This document shows, in pieces, positions 56,451-64,000 of a DNA stretch of 64,000 bases (position 1 is the first letter of the stretch; each line of letters starts with the position of its first letter). This stretch comes from a bacterium. GTDB taxonomy: Bacteria > Gemmatimonadota > Gemmatimonadetes > Longimicrobiales > RSA9. The stretch covers positions 1 through 64,000 of the forward strand of contig QGVH01000005.1 of assembly GCA_003242735.1 (NCBI GenBank). Reading direction: 5' to 3'. The translations under genes and the position numbers were made by a program. The notes under the pieces were generated by a model. The model did no database searches. It was not told the DNA's origin and saw nothing but the letters and a program-made list of their open reading frames with translations.

Positions 56451-58787
56451 ATGCGCATTTCGATCATCGGGCGCGCGGGTCGTCGCGCGCCGTCAGCCGG
56501 AGGCGCCGTGCTCGGTGTGCTCCTGCTGGTGCTGTGCTCTGCCCTGCCGGCCGCCGGCCAGCCGAGCGGCCGGATCGAAGCCGTCATCTCGGCCGCATCC
56601 GGCGCGCCGCTCGCGGGCGCGGAGGTCCGTATCGAGCCCGCCGGCCTCGCCGGGGTGACGGGCCCCGACGGCCGGGCCGTGCTCGGGCCCCTCGCCGCGG
56701 GCGAATACACGATCGTCGTGCGCCTCATCGGCTACCGCCAGGCGCGGCGCACCGTCCGCGTGGACGCCGGCGAGACCGCCCTGCTCCGGATCGCTCTGGC
56801 CGATGACCCGATCCGTCTCGACGCGCTCGAGGTCGCCGTGCTCCGGCCGGACCTGCGGCCGGCCACGACGCTGGACGAGCGCCGCGTGGCGGAAGCCAAC
56901 GCCCACGACCCGGGTGCCGTTCTACGTTCGCTCCCGGGTCTCGACGCGGTGCGCCGTGGCGCGCTGGGGTTGGACCCCGTGGTGCGCGGCCTACGCGAGA
57001 CGCAGCTCGGCGTCTACGTGGACGGCGCGCGGAGTTTCCCGGGCGGGCCGGGTGGCATGGACACGCCGCTCTCCCACGTGGACCCGTCGGCGATCAAGTC
57101 CCTCGAGGTGATCAAGGGCCCGTACGCGTTGACGTGGGGCGCGGGCAACATGAGCGCCATCCGCGTCGAGACGCTGCCGCTGCCCGCGGACGGCGCAGCG
57201 CCGCTCCGCGGCCGGATCTTCAGCGGCTACGACTCGAACCTGGATGCCGCCGAGTTCGGGGGCGAGGCAACGGGCGTGGTCGGCGGCATCGCGTACGCCC
57301 TGGGGGGCGGCTGGCGGCGGGGCGACGACTACACCGCCGGCGGCGGCGCCGTGGTCCCGGCGCGGTTCCGGAGCGGCGAGGCCCGGGCGAAGCTCGGCTT
57401 CGCGGTCACCGCCAACTCGCGCCTCGTGCTCGCGGGCTCGTTCCAGGCGCAGCGTGACATCGCCTACCCGGGCCGGCCGCTCGATGCCGAGTACTTCGAT
57501 GTGCTGAACGGCTCGGCCCGCTGGGAGCTGAGCCGGCCGGATGGCGCGCTGCGTGGCGTGGACGCGCTGGTCTACGCGTACAGCATCGACCACGAGATGA
57601 ACAACGACCGCAAGCCCACGGCGCGGCCCGACCCGTCCCGCATGCCGCCGTTCCCGCTCGACATCGACACCTACTCCGGGATCCGGGTCTACGGCGGCCG
57701 CCTGGCCGCCCACCTCGACGCGGGCCGCGACTGGCGGCTCGAGGTGGGCGGCGACGTCTATCACGCGTCCCACGACGCGCGGCGCCGCACCGACCGGCGC
57801 GACACGGGCGACCCCGTCTCGCGCGACCTGATCTGGGGCGACGCGCGCATCGCCGATGCCGGCTTGTTCGCCCGGGCCGAGCGGCGCGTGGGCATCCTCG
57901 ACATCTCGGCCGCCGTACGCCTCGACCGGGTCTGGGCCGATGCGGACAGCGTGAGCGAGTTTTTCCGGGAGAACGTCACCGGCGAACTCGAGGCGCGGGA
58001 GACCAACCTGAGCGGTGCGCTCACCGCGGCCGTGCCGCTCGGCACACACTGGCGGCTGTCAGTGGGACTCGGCTCGGTGGTCCGGACCGCGGATGCCAAC
58101 GAGCGGTACTCGGACCGCAACCCGGCGCGCAAGATGCAGATCGGAGCGGAGTTCATGGGCGACCCGTCGCTGGAGCCCGAGCGCAGCACCCAGGTGGACC
58201 TGTGGCTCGAGGCCAACTATCCGCGGCTCGCCCTCTCGTTCAACGTCTTCGGCCGCCGTATCGACGATCACATCACCATCGAGCCGACCGACCTGCCGCG
58301 CCGCAGCGCCATGAGCGCGCCGACCGTCTACCGCTACGTGAACGGCGAGGCGACCTACTGGGGCACGGAGGCCATGGCCACGGTCCGGCTGCCGCATGCG
58401 CTCACCCTCTCCGCCGCGGCGGCGTACCTCTACGGCCGGGACGACACGCTGGACGAGCCGGCGTTCGGCGTGCCGCCGCTCCGGGGCGACGTGCGCCTGC
58501 GCTGGGAGCCGGGTTATCGGGGACTCTTCCTGGAAGGCGCGTGGCGCGGCGTCGCCCGGCAGGACCGCGCCGCCACCTCCCGCGGCGAAGTGCCGACGCC
58601 GGGCTACACCACGCTCGATGTGCACGGAGGCATCGAGCTGGGCCGCCGCATGCGCCTCCGCGCCGGCGTCGACAACCTGACCGACGAGTCGGTGATCAAC
58701 CACCTGAACGCCACGAACCCGTTCACGGGAGCGCGGATCCTGGAGCCCGGCCGCGTCTTCTCCGTGCGCGCGGACGTGCGGCTCTGA
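56451..58787 (+). CDS. TonB-dependent outer-membrane receptor
   Basis: The 778-residue protein has a signal peptide ending near AAGQ, a carboxypeptidase-regulatory-like domain (about 40-120, LAGAEVRIEPAGLAGVTGPD), a plug (about 125-235) with GVYVDGARSFPGGPGGMDTP and VDPSAIKSLEVIKGPYALTW, and a beta-barrel ending in FSVRADVRL. The plug pattern resembles receptors for copper or other metals more than classic siderophore receptors. The TonB box is not obvious. The ATG at 56451 follows GGGAGGAGA at about 4 bases. The Cys/His-rich neighbour supports a metal role, which remains inference. Confidence 0.9.
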   Translation: MRISIIGRAGRRAPSAGGAVLGVLLLVLCSALPAAGQPSGRIEAVISAASGAPLAGAEVRIEPAGLAGVTGPDGRAVLGPLAAGEYTIVVRLIGYRQARRTVRVDAGETALLRIALADDPIRLDALEVAVLRPDLRPATTLDERRVAEANAHDPGAVLRSLPGLDAVRRGALGLDPVVRGLRETQLGVYVDGARSFPGGPGGMDTPLSHVDPSAIKSLEVIKGPYALTWGAGNMSAIRVETLPLPADGAAPLRGRIFSGYDSNLDAAEFGGEATGVVGGIAYALGGGWRRGDDYTAGGGAVVPARFRSGEARAKLGFAVTANSRLVLAGSFQAQRDIAYPGRPLDAEYFDVLNGSARWELSRPDGALRGVDALVYAYSIDHEMNNDRKPTARPDPSRMPPFPLDIDTYSGIRVYGGRLAAHLDAGRDWRLEVGGDVYHASHDARRRTDRRDTGDPVSRDLIWGDARIADAGLFARAERRVGILDISAAVRLDRVWADADSVSEFFRENVTGELEARETNLSGALTAAVPLGTHWRLSVGLGSVVRTADANERYSDRNPARKMQIGAEFMGDPSLEPERSTQVDLWLEANYPRLALSFNVFGRRIDDHITIEPTDLPRRSAMSAPTVYRYVNGEATYWGTEAMATVRLPHALTLSAAAAYLYGRDDTLDEPAFGVPPLRGDVRLRWEPGYRGLFLEGAWRGVARQDRAATSRGEVPTPGYTTLDVHGGIELGRRMRLRAGVDNLTDESVINHLNATNPFTGARILEPGRVFSVRADVRL

Positions 58788-58811
58788 CCCCGGGACGCAC
58801 GGGCGGAGCCA

Positions 58812-58850
58812 GCGCGTGGAGCGGCGTCGCCTCGACGCCGCTCCACGCGC
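58812..58850 (+). terminator. Perfect 18-bp hairpin after the TonB receptor
   Basis: The two 18-base arms are exactly complementary around the loop CCT. It starts 24 bases past the receptor stop. Downstream DNA is only mildly T-rich (CCCTCTTC), so it may work as a terminator or as a 3' stability element. Confidence 0.65.
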
Positions 58851-59216
58851 ACGTCCCTCTTCGCCAGCCGCGCTCCGCGGCGGACGCAGGGTTCCGGCTC
58901 GACGCTGCGGCGGGTATCCGTATCGGCCTTGCCAAACGGTGGGCGCTCCCCTACTCTACTGCTCGCCGCCGCATCCGTCTTTGGCGGCGCGGACGACGAT
59001 CCCTGTGTGCGTCCGTCGCCACGTACCCTTTCCCCGTGGATTCCGCGCACTGCCGGTGCGGCCTTCGCCGGCGGTGCCGTGTCTCCCCTTTGATCGCGGC
59101 GCGCGAGGCGCCGCACGCCAGTGGCGGCATTCGCCGCCGAATCGCGGTCGCGGAGGGTGGGGCCTCCCGAGCCGTGATCGCAGGAAGAACGCGATCCCCT
59201 CGACCGGAGACCAGAC
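58851..59216. other. Intergenic region before a small outer-membrane protein
   Basis: About 365 bases without a gene that I can support. Frames crossing it look like compositional artefacts. The GGAG at 59202-59205 is the ribosome site of the next gene. Confidence 0.4.
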
Positions 59217-59714
59217 ATGCGAAAGACTCTGCTCGCCATCCTCTGCTTCGCCGCCCTCGGCGTGCAGGCGCAGGAGGCCCGGGCTCAGGTCCGCTTCGGT
59301 GCGCAGGCCAGCGTTGCCGACGACGTCGACCTCGGCCTCGGCGCCCGTGTGTTGTTCAGCTTGAAGCAGTTCTCGGAACGGCTGGAGGGGATCGCATCGT
59401 TCGACTGGTTCTTCCCGGACTCCGGCGCCGGCGTGGACTGGACGTACTTCGAGCTCAACGGCAACGTCGTCTATTCGATTCCTCTCTCCAACACGTCTGC
59501 GTTGCGGCCCTACGCCGGCGGAGGGCTGAACATCGCGCGTTCGAGCGTCGAAGTGAACGTACCCGGGCGGCCCTCCGCCAGCGACACGGAGATCGGGCTG
59601 AACCTCCTGGGTGGTTCCAAGTTCGGCTCGGGCCGTATCACGCCGTTCGCGGAGTTGCGTCTCGAGCTGGGCGGCGGGGAGCAGTTCGTCATCAGCGGCG
59701 GGATCCTGTTCTGA
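59217..59714 (+). CDS. Small outer-membrane beta-barrel protein
   Basis: A 165-residue protein with a signal peptide (MRKTLLAILCFAALGVQA, cleavage near ARA). The body is an eight-strand-type barrel: VDWTYFELNGNVVYSIPLSN, SALRPYAGGGLNIARSSVEV, ITPFAELRLELGGGEQFVIS, ending in the C-terminal Phe (GGILF) that is recognised by the BAM complex. It is OmpW/OmpA-barrel-like in size; the function is unknown. GGAG lies 7 bases before the ATG. Confidence 0.8.
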   Translation: MRKTLLAILCFAALGVQAQEARAQVRFGAQASVADDVDLGLGARVLFSLKQFSERLEGIASFDWFFPDSGAGVDWTYFELNGNVVYSIPLSNTSALRPYAGGGLNIARSSVEVNVPGRPSASDTEIGLNLLGGSKFGSGRITPFAELRLELGGGEQFVISGGILF

Positions 59715-59745
59715 GCCGGGCTCGGATCTCTCGGCGCGTGGCGAA

Positions 59746-59779
59746 GGGTGGCCGCTGGAGTGTGCTCCGGCGGCCACCC
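59746..59779. terminator. Stem-loop between convergent genes
   Basis: A 15-bp stem with one U-G pair and a TGTG loop lies between the barrel protein and the convergent phosphate transporter. It can serve both directions. No T run follows on either strand. Confidence 0.5.
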
Positions 59780-59970
59780 TCGTAGGGCGCCGACCGTACA
59801 TCCGTCCAGCCGTCTCTGGCCGGCCCCGTATGATCGGGGGACTCGACGGGCGCACGGCGCCCCTGACGCCGGCGTTCGCGGAGCGGCTCCCAGCGCCGTT
59901 CATGCCCGGCACGTGATGGCGCTCCGCCCCCGTCCGGTGTGGGGGGCGGGGGAGCACGCCCGCGGTACGC

Positions 59971-61239
59971 TCACAGCACGACGGCCCGCGCGATCACGAA
60001 GAGCACGGCGGCCACCACCGCGGCGACCGGGACGGTCGCGACCCAGGAGGTCACGATGCGCCGCACGGTCGTGAGGTTGAGGGCGGCGATGCCGTGGCCG
60101 AAGCCGACGCCGATCACGCCGCCGACCAGCGTGTGCGTCGTCGAGATGGGCAGCCCGAGGGAGCTGGCGACGAGCACCGTCGTCGCCGCGCCGAACTCGG
60201 CGCTGAAGCCGCGGGTCGGCGTGATCTCCGTGATCTGCCGGCCGATGGTCGCGATGACCCTGTGGCCCAGGGTGGCCAGGCCGAGCACGATGCCGCCGCC
60301 GCCGAGGAACAGCGTCCACGTCGGCACCCCCACCCGGCCCACCACCTCGGTGAATCCGGTCTGGTACAGAGTGACCACCGCCGCGAGTGGACCCACCGCG
60401 TTCGCCACGTCGTTGGCGCCGTGGGCGAAGGCGACGAAACACGCGGTCGCGATCTGGAGCAGTGCGAAGACCCGCTCGACGTAGGTGAACGTGCCGGCGT
60501 CCCGCGCGGGCCTCGTCGCCCGCACGAACGCGCCGGCGACCGCGCCGACCGCGGCGCCCAGCCCTGCGGCGATGAGCAGGCTCAACAGAACGGACGGGGC
60601 CTCGAAACGGCGGCTGAGGACCTTGTAGATGAACGAGAGCGTCATGACCCCGACCACGACCCCGATGATGTACGGCGCGTAGCGCCGCGTCGCGGCGACG
60701 GGATCCGGACTCTCGAGGATCAGCCGCCGTACCGTGATGAAGGTCCCGAACGCCAGCACCCCGCCGAGGAGCGGCGAGACCAGCCAGCTCATGACGATCT
60801 GGAGCATGGTGCCCCAGTCCACGCCGCGGAAGCCGAAGCTCACGATCCCGATGCCGAAGACCGCTCCCACGATCGAGTGCGTGGTCGAGACGGGCATCCC
60901 GAGAAACGTCGCGGCATGCAGCCAGATGGCGGAGGCGAGCAGCGCGCAGATCATGCCCAGCGCGAGCAGCACCGGGCCATCCTCACCCAGCGGTCCCGAG
61001 GGGTCGAAGAGCGCGGTCTCGACGATCCCCTTGCTGATCGTCTCCGTCACGCTGGCCCCGAGCACGACCGCGCCACCGAACTCGAACACGGCGGCCAGCA
61101 GGATCGCGCTGACCAGCGTCAGCGCGCCCGAGCCGACCGACGTCCCCATTGCGTTGGCGACATCGTTTGCGCCGATCGTCCACGCCATGTAGAACGCCGC
61201 GGCGAGGGCGATGGCGAGAATGATGAGCCCGACGGTCAT
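59971..61239 (-). CDS. PiT-family inorganic phosphate transporter
   Basis: The 422-residue membrane protein has the two inverted signature repeats: GANDVANAMGTSVGSG near the N-terminus and AHGANDVANAVGPLAAV in the second half, with PVSTTHSIVGAVFG and PISTTHTLVGGVIG beside them. This is the PiT/Pho-4 plan of about ten helices. It carries metal-phosphate or phosphate with H+ or Na+ across the inner membrane. The ATG overlaps the stop of the DUF47 gene (ATGA), the usual pairing for PiT. Confidence 0.95.
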   Translation of the reverse strand: MTVGLIILAIALAAAFYMAWTIGANDVANAMGTSVGSGALTLVSAILLAAVFEFGGAVVLGASVTETISKGIVETALFDPSGPLGEDGPVLLALGMICALLASAIWLHAATFLGMPVSTTHSIVGAVFGIGIVSFGFRGVDWGTMLQIVMSWLVSPLLGGVLAFGTFITVRRLILESPDPVAATRRYAPYIIGVVVGVMTLSFIYKVLSRRFEAPSVLLSLLIAAGLGAAVGAVAGAFVRATRPARDAGTFTYVERVFALLQIATACFVAFAHGANDVANAVGPLAAVVTLYQTGFTEVVGRVGVPTWTLFLGGGGIVLGLATLGHRVIATIGRQITEITPTRGFSAEFGAATTVLVASSLGLPISTTHTLVGGVIGVGFGHGIAALNLTTVRRIVTSWVATVPVAAVVAAVLFVIARAVVL

Positions 61240-61910
61240 CGGCGGGCCATCATGAGACGCAGCATGTCCGCCGAATTCTCGGCGTGGTTCGCCACTGCGC
61301 CGAGCACACGTAGGATGTTCATCCACATCATCACGGATACTGCACCGATCTCTTCCTCGTGCTCGAACAACACCTTCGAGGCGGTGGCCTGCCGCTGGTC
61401 CGCTTCCCACTCCAGGTCGGAAACACGCTTGATGCGCTCCATCATCTTGTCGACCTCGGCGCCGGCGAACGACGCCTCCTGGAGCGTCGGCAGCTCGGCC
61501 GCGGCCTCGAACCACGCCTCGCTCGTCCGGATCACGCTGTCCACGAGGTCGAGGACCACGCGCTTCATGGCGGGCGGCGTGGGCGTGCGCCGCATGGTGA
61601 GCAGCACGCCCAGGTCCTCTGCGGCGTCGGCCACGCGGTCCTGCTCTCTCAGGAAGAGCAGCACGTCGCCGCGATCGACGGGCAGGAACAGCGACTTGGG
61701 CAGGTGGTCCCGGATGTCGTTCTTGATCACATCCGCGTCGTGCTCGAGGCGGGAGATCCGCTCGTAGATCTCCTGCGTGCGCGTCCAGTCGCCCTCGAGG
61801 AACGCCTCCATCATGGGCCGGATCAGGACGACCGTGTCGTGCACCCGCTGCGTGTGCTCCGCCAGCGGCCCGAACGGCGACTTCGCGAACAGCCCGAGGA
61901 TGGAACGCAC
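61236..61910 (-). CDS. DUF47 (PhoU-like) partner of the PiT transporter
   Basis: The 224-residue all-helical protein shows FAKSPFGPLAEHTQRVHDTV, ISRLEHDADVIKNDIRDHL, DRGDVLLFLREQDRVADAAE and ENSADMLRLMM, matching the DUF47 family of PhoU-like regulators encoded with PiT. It probably tunes transport at the membrane. The GTG at 61910 is 5 bases after GGAGG. The frame is open far upstream but has no family sequence there. Confidence 0.92.
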   Translation of the reverse strand: MRSILGLFAKSPFGPLAEHTQRVHDTVVLIRPMMEAFLEGDWTRTQEIYERISRLEHDADVIKNDIRDHLPKSLFLPVDRGDVLLFLREQDRVADAAEDLGVLLTMRRTPTPPAMKRVVLDLVDSVIRTSEAWFEAAAELPTLQEASFAGAEVDKMMERIKRVSDLEWEADQRQATASKVLFEHEEEIGAVSVMMWMNILRVLGAVANHAENSADMLRLMMARR

Positions 61911-62330
61911 GTGGCCCTCCCTCGTCAGAGCTTTGCGATCCTGACTTTCGGCGGCGGCCGAAGATAGCGTGCGTCGGGGCCCGTGGCCATAGCGGGGCGG
62001 AGCCAGGAGCCAGCACCGCCCGCTGGCCGGCGGCTCGCAGGCGACGAAGCCGGTGCGGGAAAGGCCGGGTCGGGCCGGGCGCCGCGCCCGCGGCACGCCT
62101 CTTCCAGGCGCCCGGCCGGCCTCGCCTGGCCGGATCGCCCGGCGGGCCGGCCCCAGGGAGCGGCGGGTCTTCACCCGCCCGGATCGAGCCGGTCGGGGTC
62201 GTGCCCCGCTCGACAGCCCGGCGGGCCCTGCGCCCGCAGGATCGAGCCGGTCCGCCGTGCCCGGCCCGATCGCGCCTCGGGTCGCGTGCCCGGCCCGGGG
62301 AACCGTCCCCCTGCACGGAGGAGCCCAACG
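61911..62330. other. GC-rich intergenic region with small repeats and hairpins
   Basis: About 420 bases between the divergent DUF47 and AMIN-like genes. It holds GGATCGAGCCGGTC twice (62181-62194 and 62239-62252), CCCGGCGGGCC twice (62138-62148 and 62217-62227), and a hairpin GGCGGGT-CTTC-ACCCGCC at 62162-62179. The spacing is not regular and no gene is seen. Confidence 0.4.
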
Positions 62331-62942
62331 ATGGATCTGAAGGACTGCCACCGATGTCTGTGGGCGCTGGCGGCCGCCCTGGTCGCGGCGGGCTGCGGCT
62401 CGCCGGACGGCGGCGCGCCGTCCAACGGCCCCGCCCCGCCGGCGGACGCCACGGCCGTGCCCCCGCCATCCGTGTCCGCCGCCATGGAGCAGCCGGCGGC
62501 GCCAGCCGTGGACTGGACCGCTGGCGACACCGACCGCCCGGCGACGGCGGGCCGCATGACGACGCTCACGGCGGTGCGGATCGCGAGGCACGAGGGGCAC
62601 GACCGCGTCGTCTTCGAGTTCTCCGGGAACGGCCTGCCGGGCTACCACATCGCGTACATCGACCGGCCGGTGCGGCAGTGCGGGTCGGGCGAGGTGGTGG
62701 AGCTGGCGGGGGACGGCTGGCTGGAGATCCGCATGGAGCCCGCCCAGGCGCACGACGACGCAGGCCGGGCGACGATCACGCAGCGCGAGCTCGCGCCCGG
62801 CCTGCCCGTCATCCGGGAGGCGGAGTTGACCTGCGACTTCGAGGGGCAGGTGACCTGGGTGCTGGGCGTGGCGAGTCCCAACCCGTACCGGGTGCTGGAG
62901 CTGGCCGCGCCCCCGCGCCTGGTCGTGGACGTGCGGCACTGA
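62331..62942 (+). CDS. AMIN-like domain lipoprotein
   Basis: The 203-residue protein has a lipobox AAGC (Cys22) and a Pro/Ala-rich spacer. The domain from residue 75 has LTAVRIARHEGHDRVVFEFS, YHIAYIDRPV and VLELAAPPRLVVDVRH, the AMIN-like pattern of proteins that associate with peptidoglycan or the envelope. GGAGGAG lies 7 bases before the ATG. It is convergent with the last gene of the window. Confidence 0.72.
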   Translation: MDLKDCHRCLWALAAALVAAGCGSPDGGAPSNGPAPPADATAVPPPSVSAAMEQPAAPAVDWTAGDTDRPATAGRMTTLTAVRIARHEGHDRVVFEFSGNGLPGYHIAYIDRPVRQCGSGEVVELAGDGWLEIRMEPAQAHDDAGRATITQRELAPGLPVIREAELTCDFEGQVTWVLGVASPNPYRVLELAAPPRLVVDVRH

Positions 62943-62978
62943 CGCGGCGCCCTGGCCGCGCCGCCACGGGAGCCTCGT

Positions 62979-64000
62979 TCAGCGGGCGTTCGCCGCCAGC
63001 TCCCGCACGACCTCCGCCACGAGCTCCGTCTTCCGCCGGTCGGCCGCCCCGGCAGCCGCGGCCTCCAGCTCGGACGCCAGCCGCTCGAGCATCTCGCGGC
63101 GGGCCCGGCCGCTCGCCCGCTCGGCCCGGTCCAGCGCGACGCGGGCGGCCTGGATGCGGTCCGCGGCCAGGCCGTTGGACCGCTCGAGCTGGTCCAGGTA
63201 CGCGCGCGCGAGGACGAAGGTGGCCGGCCACTCGAAGCGCGGTTGGCCCTGAGGGTTGAAGTCGCCGAAGCGCACCGTCTTCGCGGCCTCGATCTCGTTG
63301 GTCGAGAGGTAGGCGCTCGGCACCAGCTCGAGGATGTCCAGCCCGCGCGCGATCTCGGAGCTGTAGATGTAGCCGTTGTGCCAGTAGGCCGACCAGCTCC
63401 CCGCCGTCACCGCGGTCGTGGAGTCGACGGGCCCGCGATCGAAGAACGCGATCTCGATCGGGTTCCTCGGGTCCGTGAAGTCGAAGACCGAGACGCCGCC
63501 CTGGTACCAGCCCTGCACCATCACATCCCGGCCCGGGATCGGGATCAGCGAGCCGTTGTGCGCCACGCAGTTCTCCTGCGGGGTCTGCGCGGCGGGGATC
63601 TTGAAGTAGCTCTGGAAGCGCAGGCGGTCGTTCTCGATCGTGAAGATCGCGTTGGCTCCCCACTCCTTCGGATCCGTCGCGCGGCACTTGGGCGCGGTGC
63701 CGCCGCCCCACTCGTCCGTGAACACGACCTTCGTGCCGTCGTTGCTGAACGTCGCGGAGTGCCAAGCGACGAAGTTGGAATCGGCGACCGCGTCCAGACG
63801 CAGCGGGTTGACGGGGTCGCTGATGTCCAGGAGCAGCCCGTAGCCGATGCACGCCCCGGTGGCGCGACCGATCGCGGGATAGACCGTGATGTCGTGACAA
63901 ATCGAGGTGAGGACGTCGTCCCCCCCGACCGCGCTGTTGATCAGGGCGGGCAGCATCTCGCGCAGCGCCGCGCTGTCGGCGGCCGTCGGCGCGCCGGATC
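62979..64000 (-). CDS. LVIVD-repeat beta-propeller protein, 5' end missing
   Basis: The frame is open to the right edge; 339 full codons plus the stop are visible. The sequence has propeller-like blades of the LVIVD type: LLLDISDPVNPLRLDAVADS, VSVFDFTDPRNPIEIAFFDR and GLDILELVPSAYLS, with HDITVYPAI and VFTDEWGGG between them. The C-terminal 90 residues are helical (EWPATFVLARAYLDQLERSN onward) and fall outside the propeller. Such proteins are usually exported, but the signal would lie beyond the window. A Met at 63956 is internal, not a proven start. Confidence 0.8.
   Translation of the reverse strand, partial: SGAPTAADSAALREMLPALINSAVGGDDVLTSICHDITVYPAIGRATGACIGYGLLLDISDPVNPLRLDAVADSNFVAWHSATFSNDGTKVVFTDEWGGGTAPKCRATDPKEWGANAIFTIENDRLRFQSYFKIPAAQTPQENCVAHNGSLIPIPGRDVMVQGWYQGGVSVFDFTDPRNPIEIAFFDRGPVDSTTAVTAGSWSAYWHNGYIYSSEIARGLDILELVPSAYLSTNEIEAAKTVRFGDFNPQGQPRFEWPATFVLARAYLDQLERSNGLAADRIQAARVALDRAERASGRARREMLERLASELEAAAAGAADRRKTELVAEVVRELAANAR

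Noticed and set aside
62138..62252. Short repeats as a CRISPR array or phase-variable repeat
   Set aside because: Only two copies of each, of 11-14 bases, with unequal spacing and no cas genes.

Overview
The window is very GC-rich DNA, packed with genes on both strands. Many genes encode lipoproteins, a TonB-dependent receptor, small outer-membrane barrels, an AsmA-like protein and multi-domain histidine kinases, so the organism has an outer membrane. The mix of amidohydrolases, M16 proteases, GAF-type kinases and codon usage would fit Gemmatimonadota or a neighbouring phylum. That placement is inference; no rRNA gene is present.

Left end (1-3.8 kb, minus strand): a sulfur-transfer operon. 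A zinc-ribbon threonine-synthase-like PLP enzyme is followed by a MoaD/ThiS-type sulfur carrier, a JAMM protease, a MoeB-rhodanese fusion and a sulfurtransferase that runs off the edge. In front of it lie a promoter, a 31-codon leader peptide with 6 Cys and 5 Met in its first 15 codons, and an intrinsic terminator. This looks like a ribosome-mediated cysteine (or methionine) attenuator. It suggests that the operon makes a sulfur amino acid by protein-thiocarboxylate chemistry rather than threonine or molybdopterin.

3.9-11 kb: an AsmA-family protein, a barrel-like exported protein, a decayed IS3-family insertion sequence and an ABC exporter.

11.1-17.8 kb (minus strand): a formate dehydrogenase operon behind a TTGACA-18-TATACT promoter. 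Its first gene is interrupted by an in-frame TGA that reads as selenocysteine and is followed by a bSECIS hairpin. The N-terminal iron-sulfur part of the same subunit is a separate gene two positions downstream, after a NuoE-NuoF fusion. fdhD and a MOSC protein follow.

17.9-36.6 kb: nicotinate phosphoribosyltransferase, three large histidine kinases (one with two complete kinase modules and no receiver), a pair of amidohydrolase genes with metal-ligand-free domains, an M16 protease and a DUF4097-type lipoprotein.

36.8-47.1 kb: tyrosyl-tRNA synthetase, an RlmA-type rRNA methyltransferase, gamma-glutamyltranspeptidase, an exported barrel protein, a TPR lipoprotein, a DUF1622-like membrane protein coupled to an amidohydrolase, and an orphan nucleotidyltransferase-like/P-loop kinase protein.

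47.2-64 kb: a multicopper oxidase with a long N-terminal extension coupled to a PKD lipoprotein, an SDR, an HExxH lipoprotein protease operon, citrate synthase with a clear terminator, a TonB receptor with a small Cys/His-rich partner, a PiT-type phosphate transporter with its DUF47 partner, an AMIN-like lipoprotein, and a truncated LVIVD-repeat protein.
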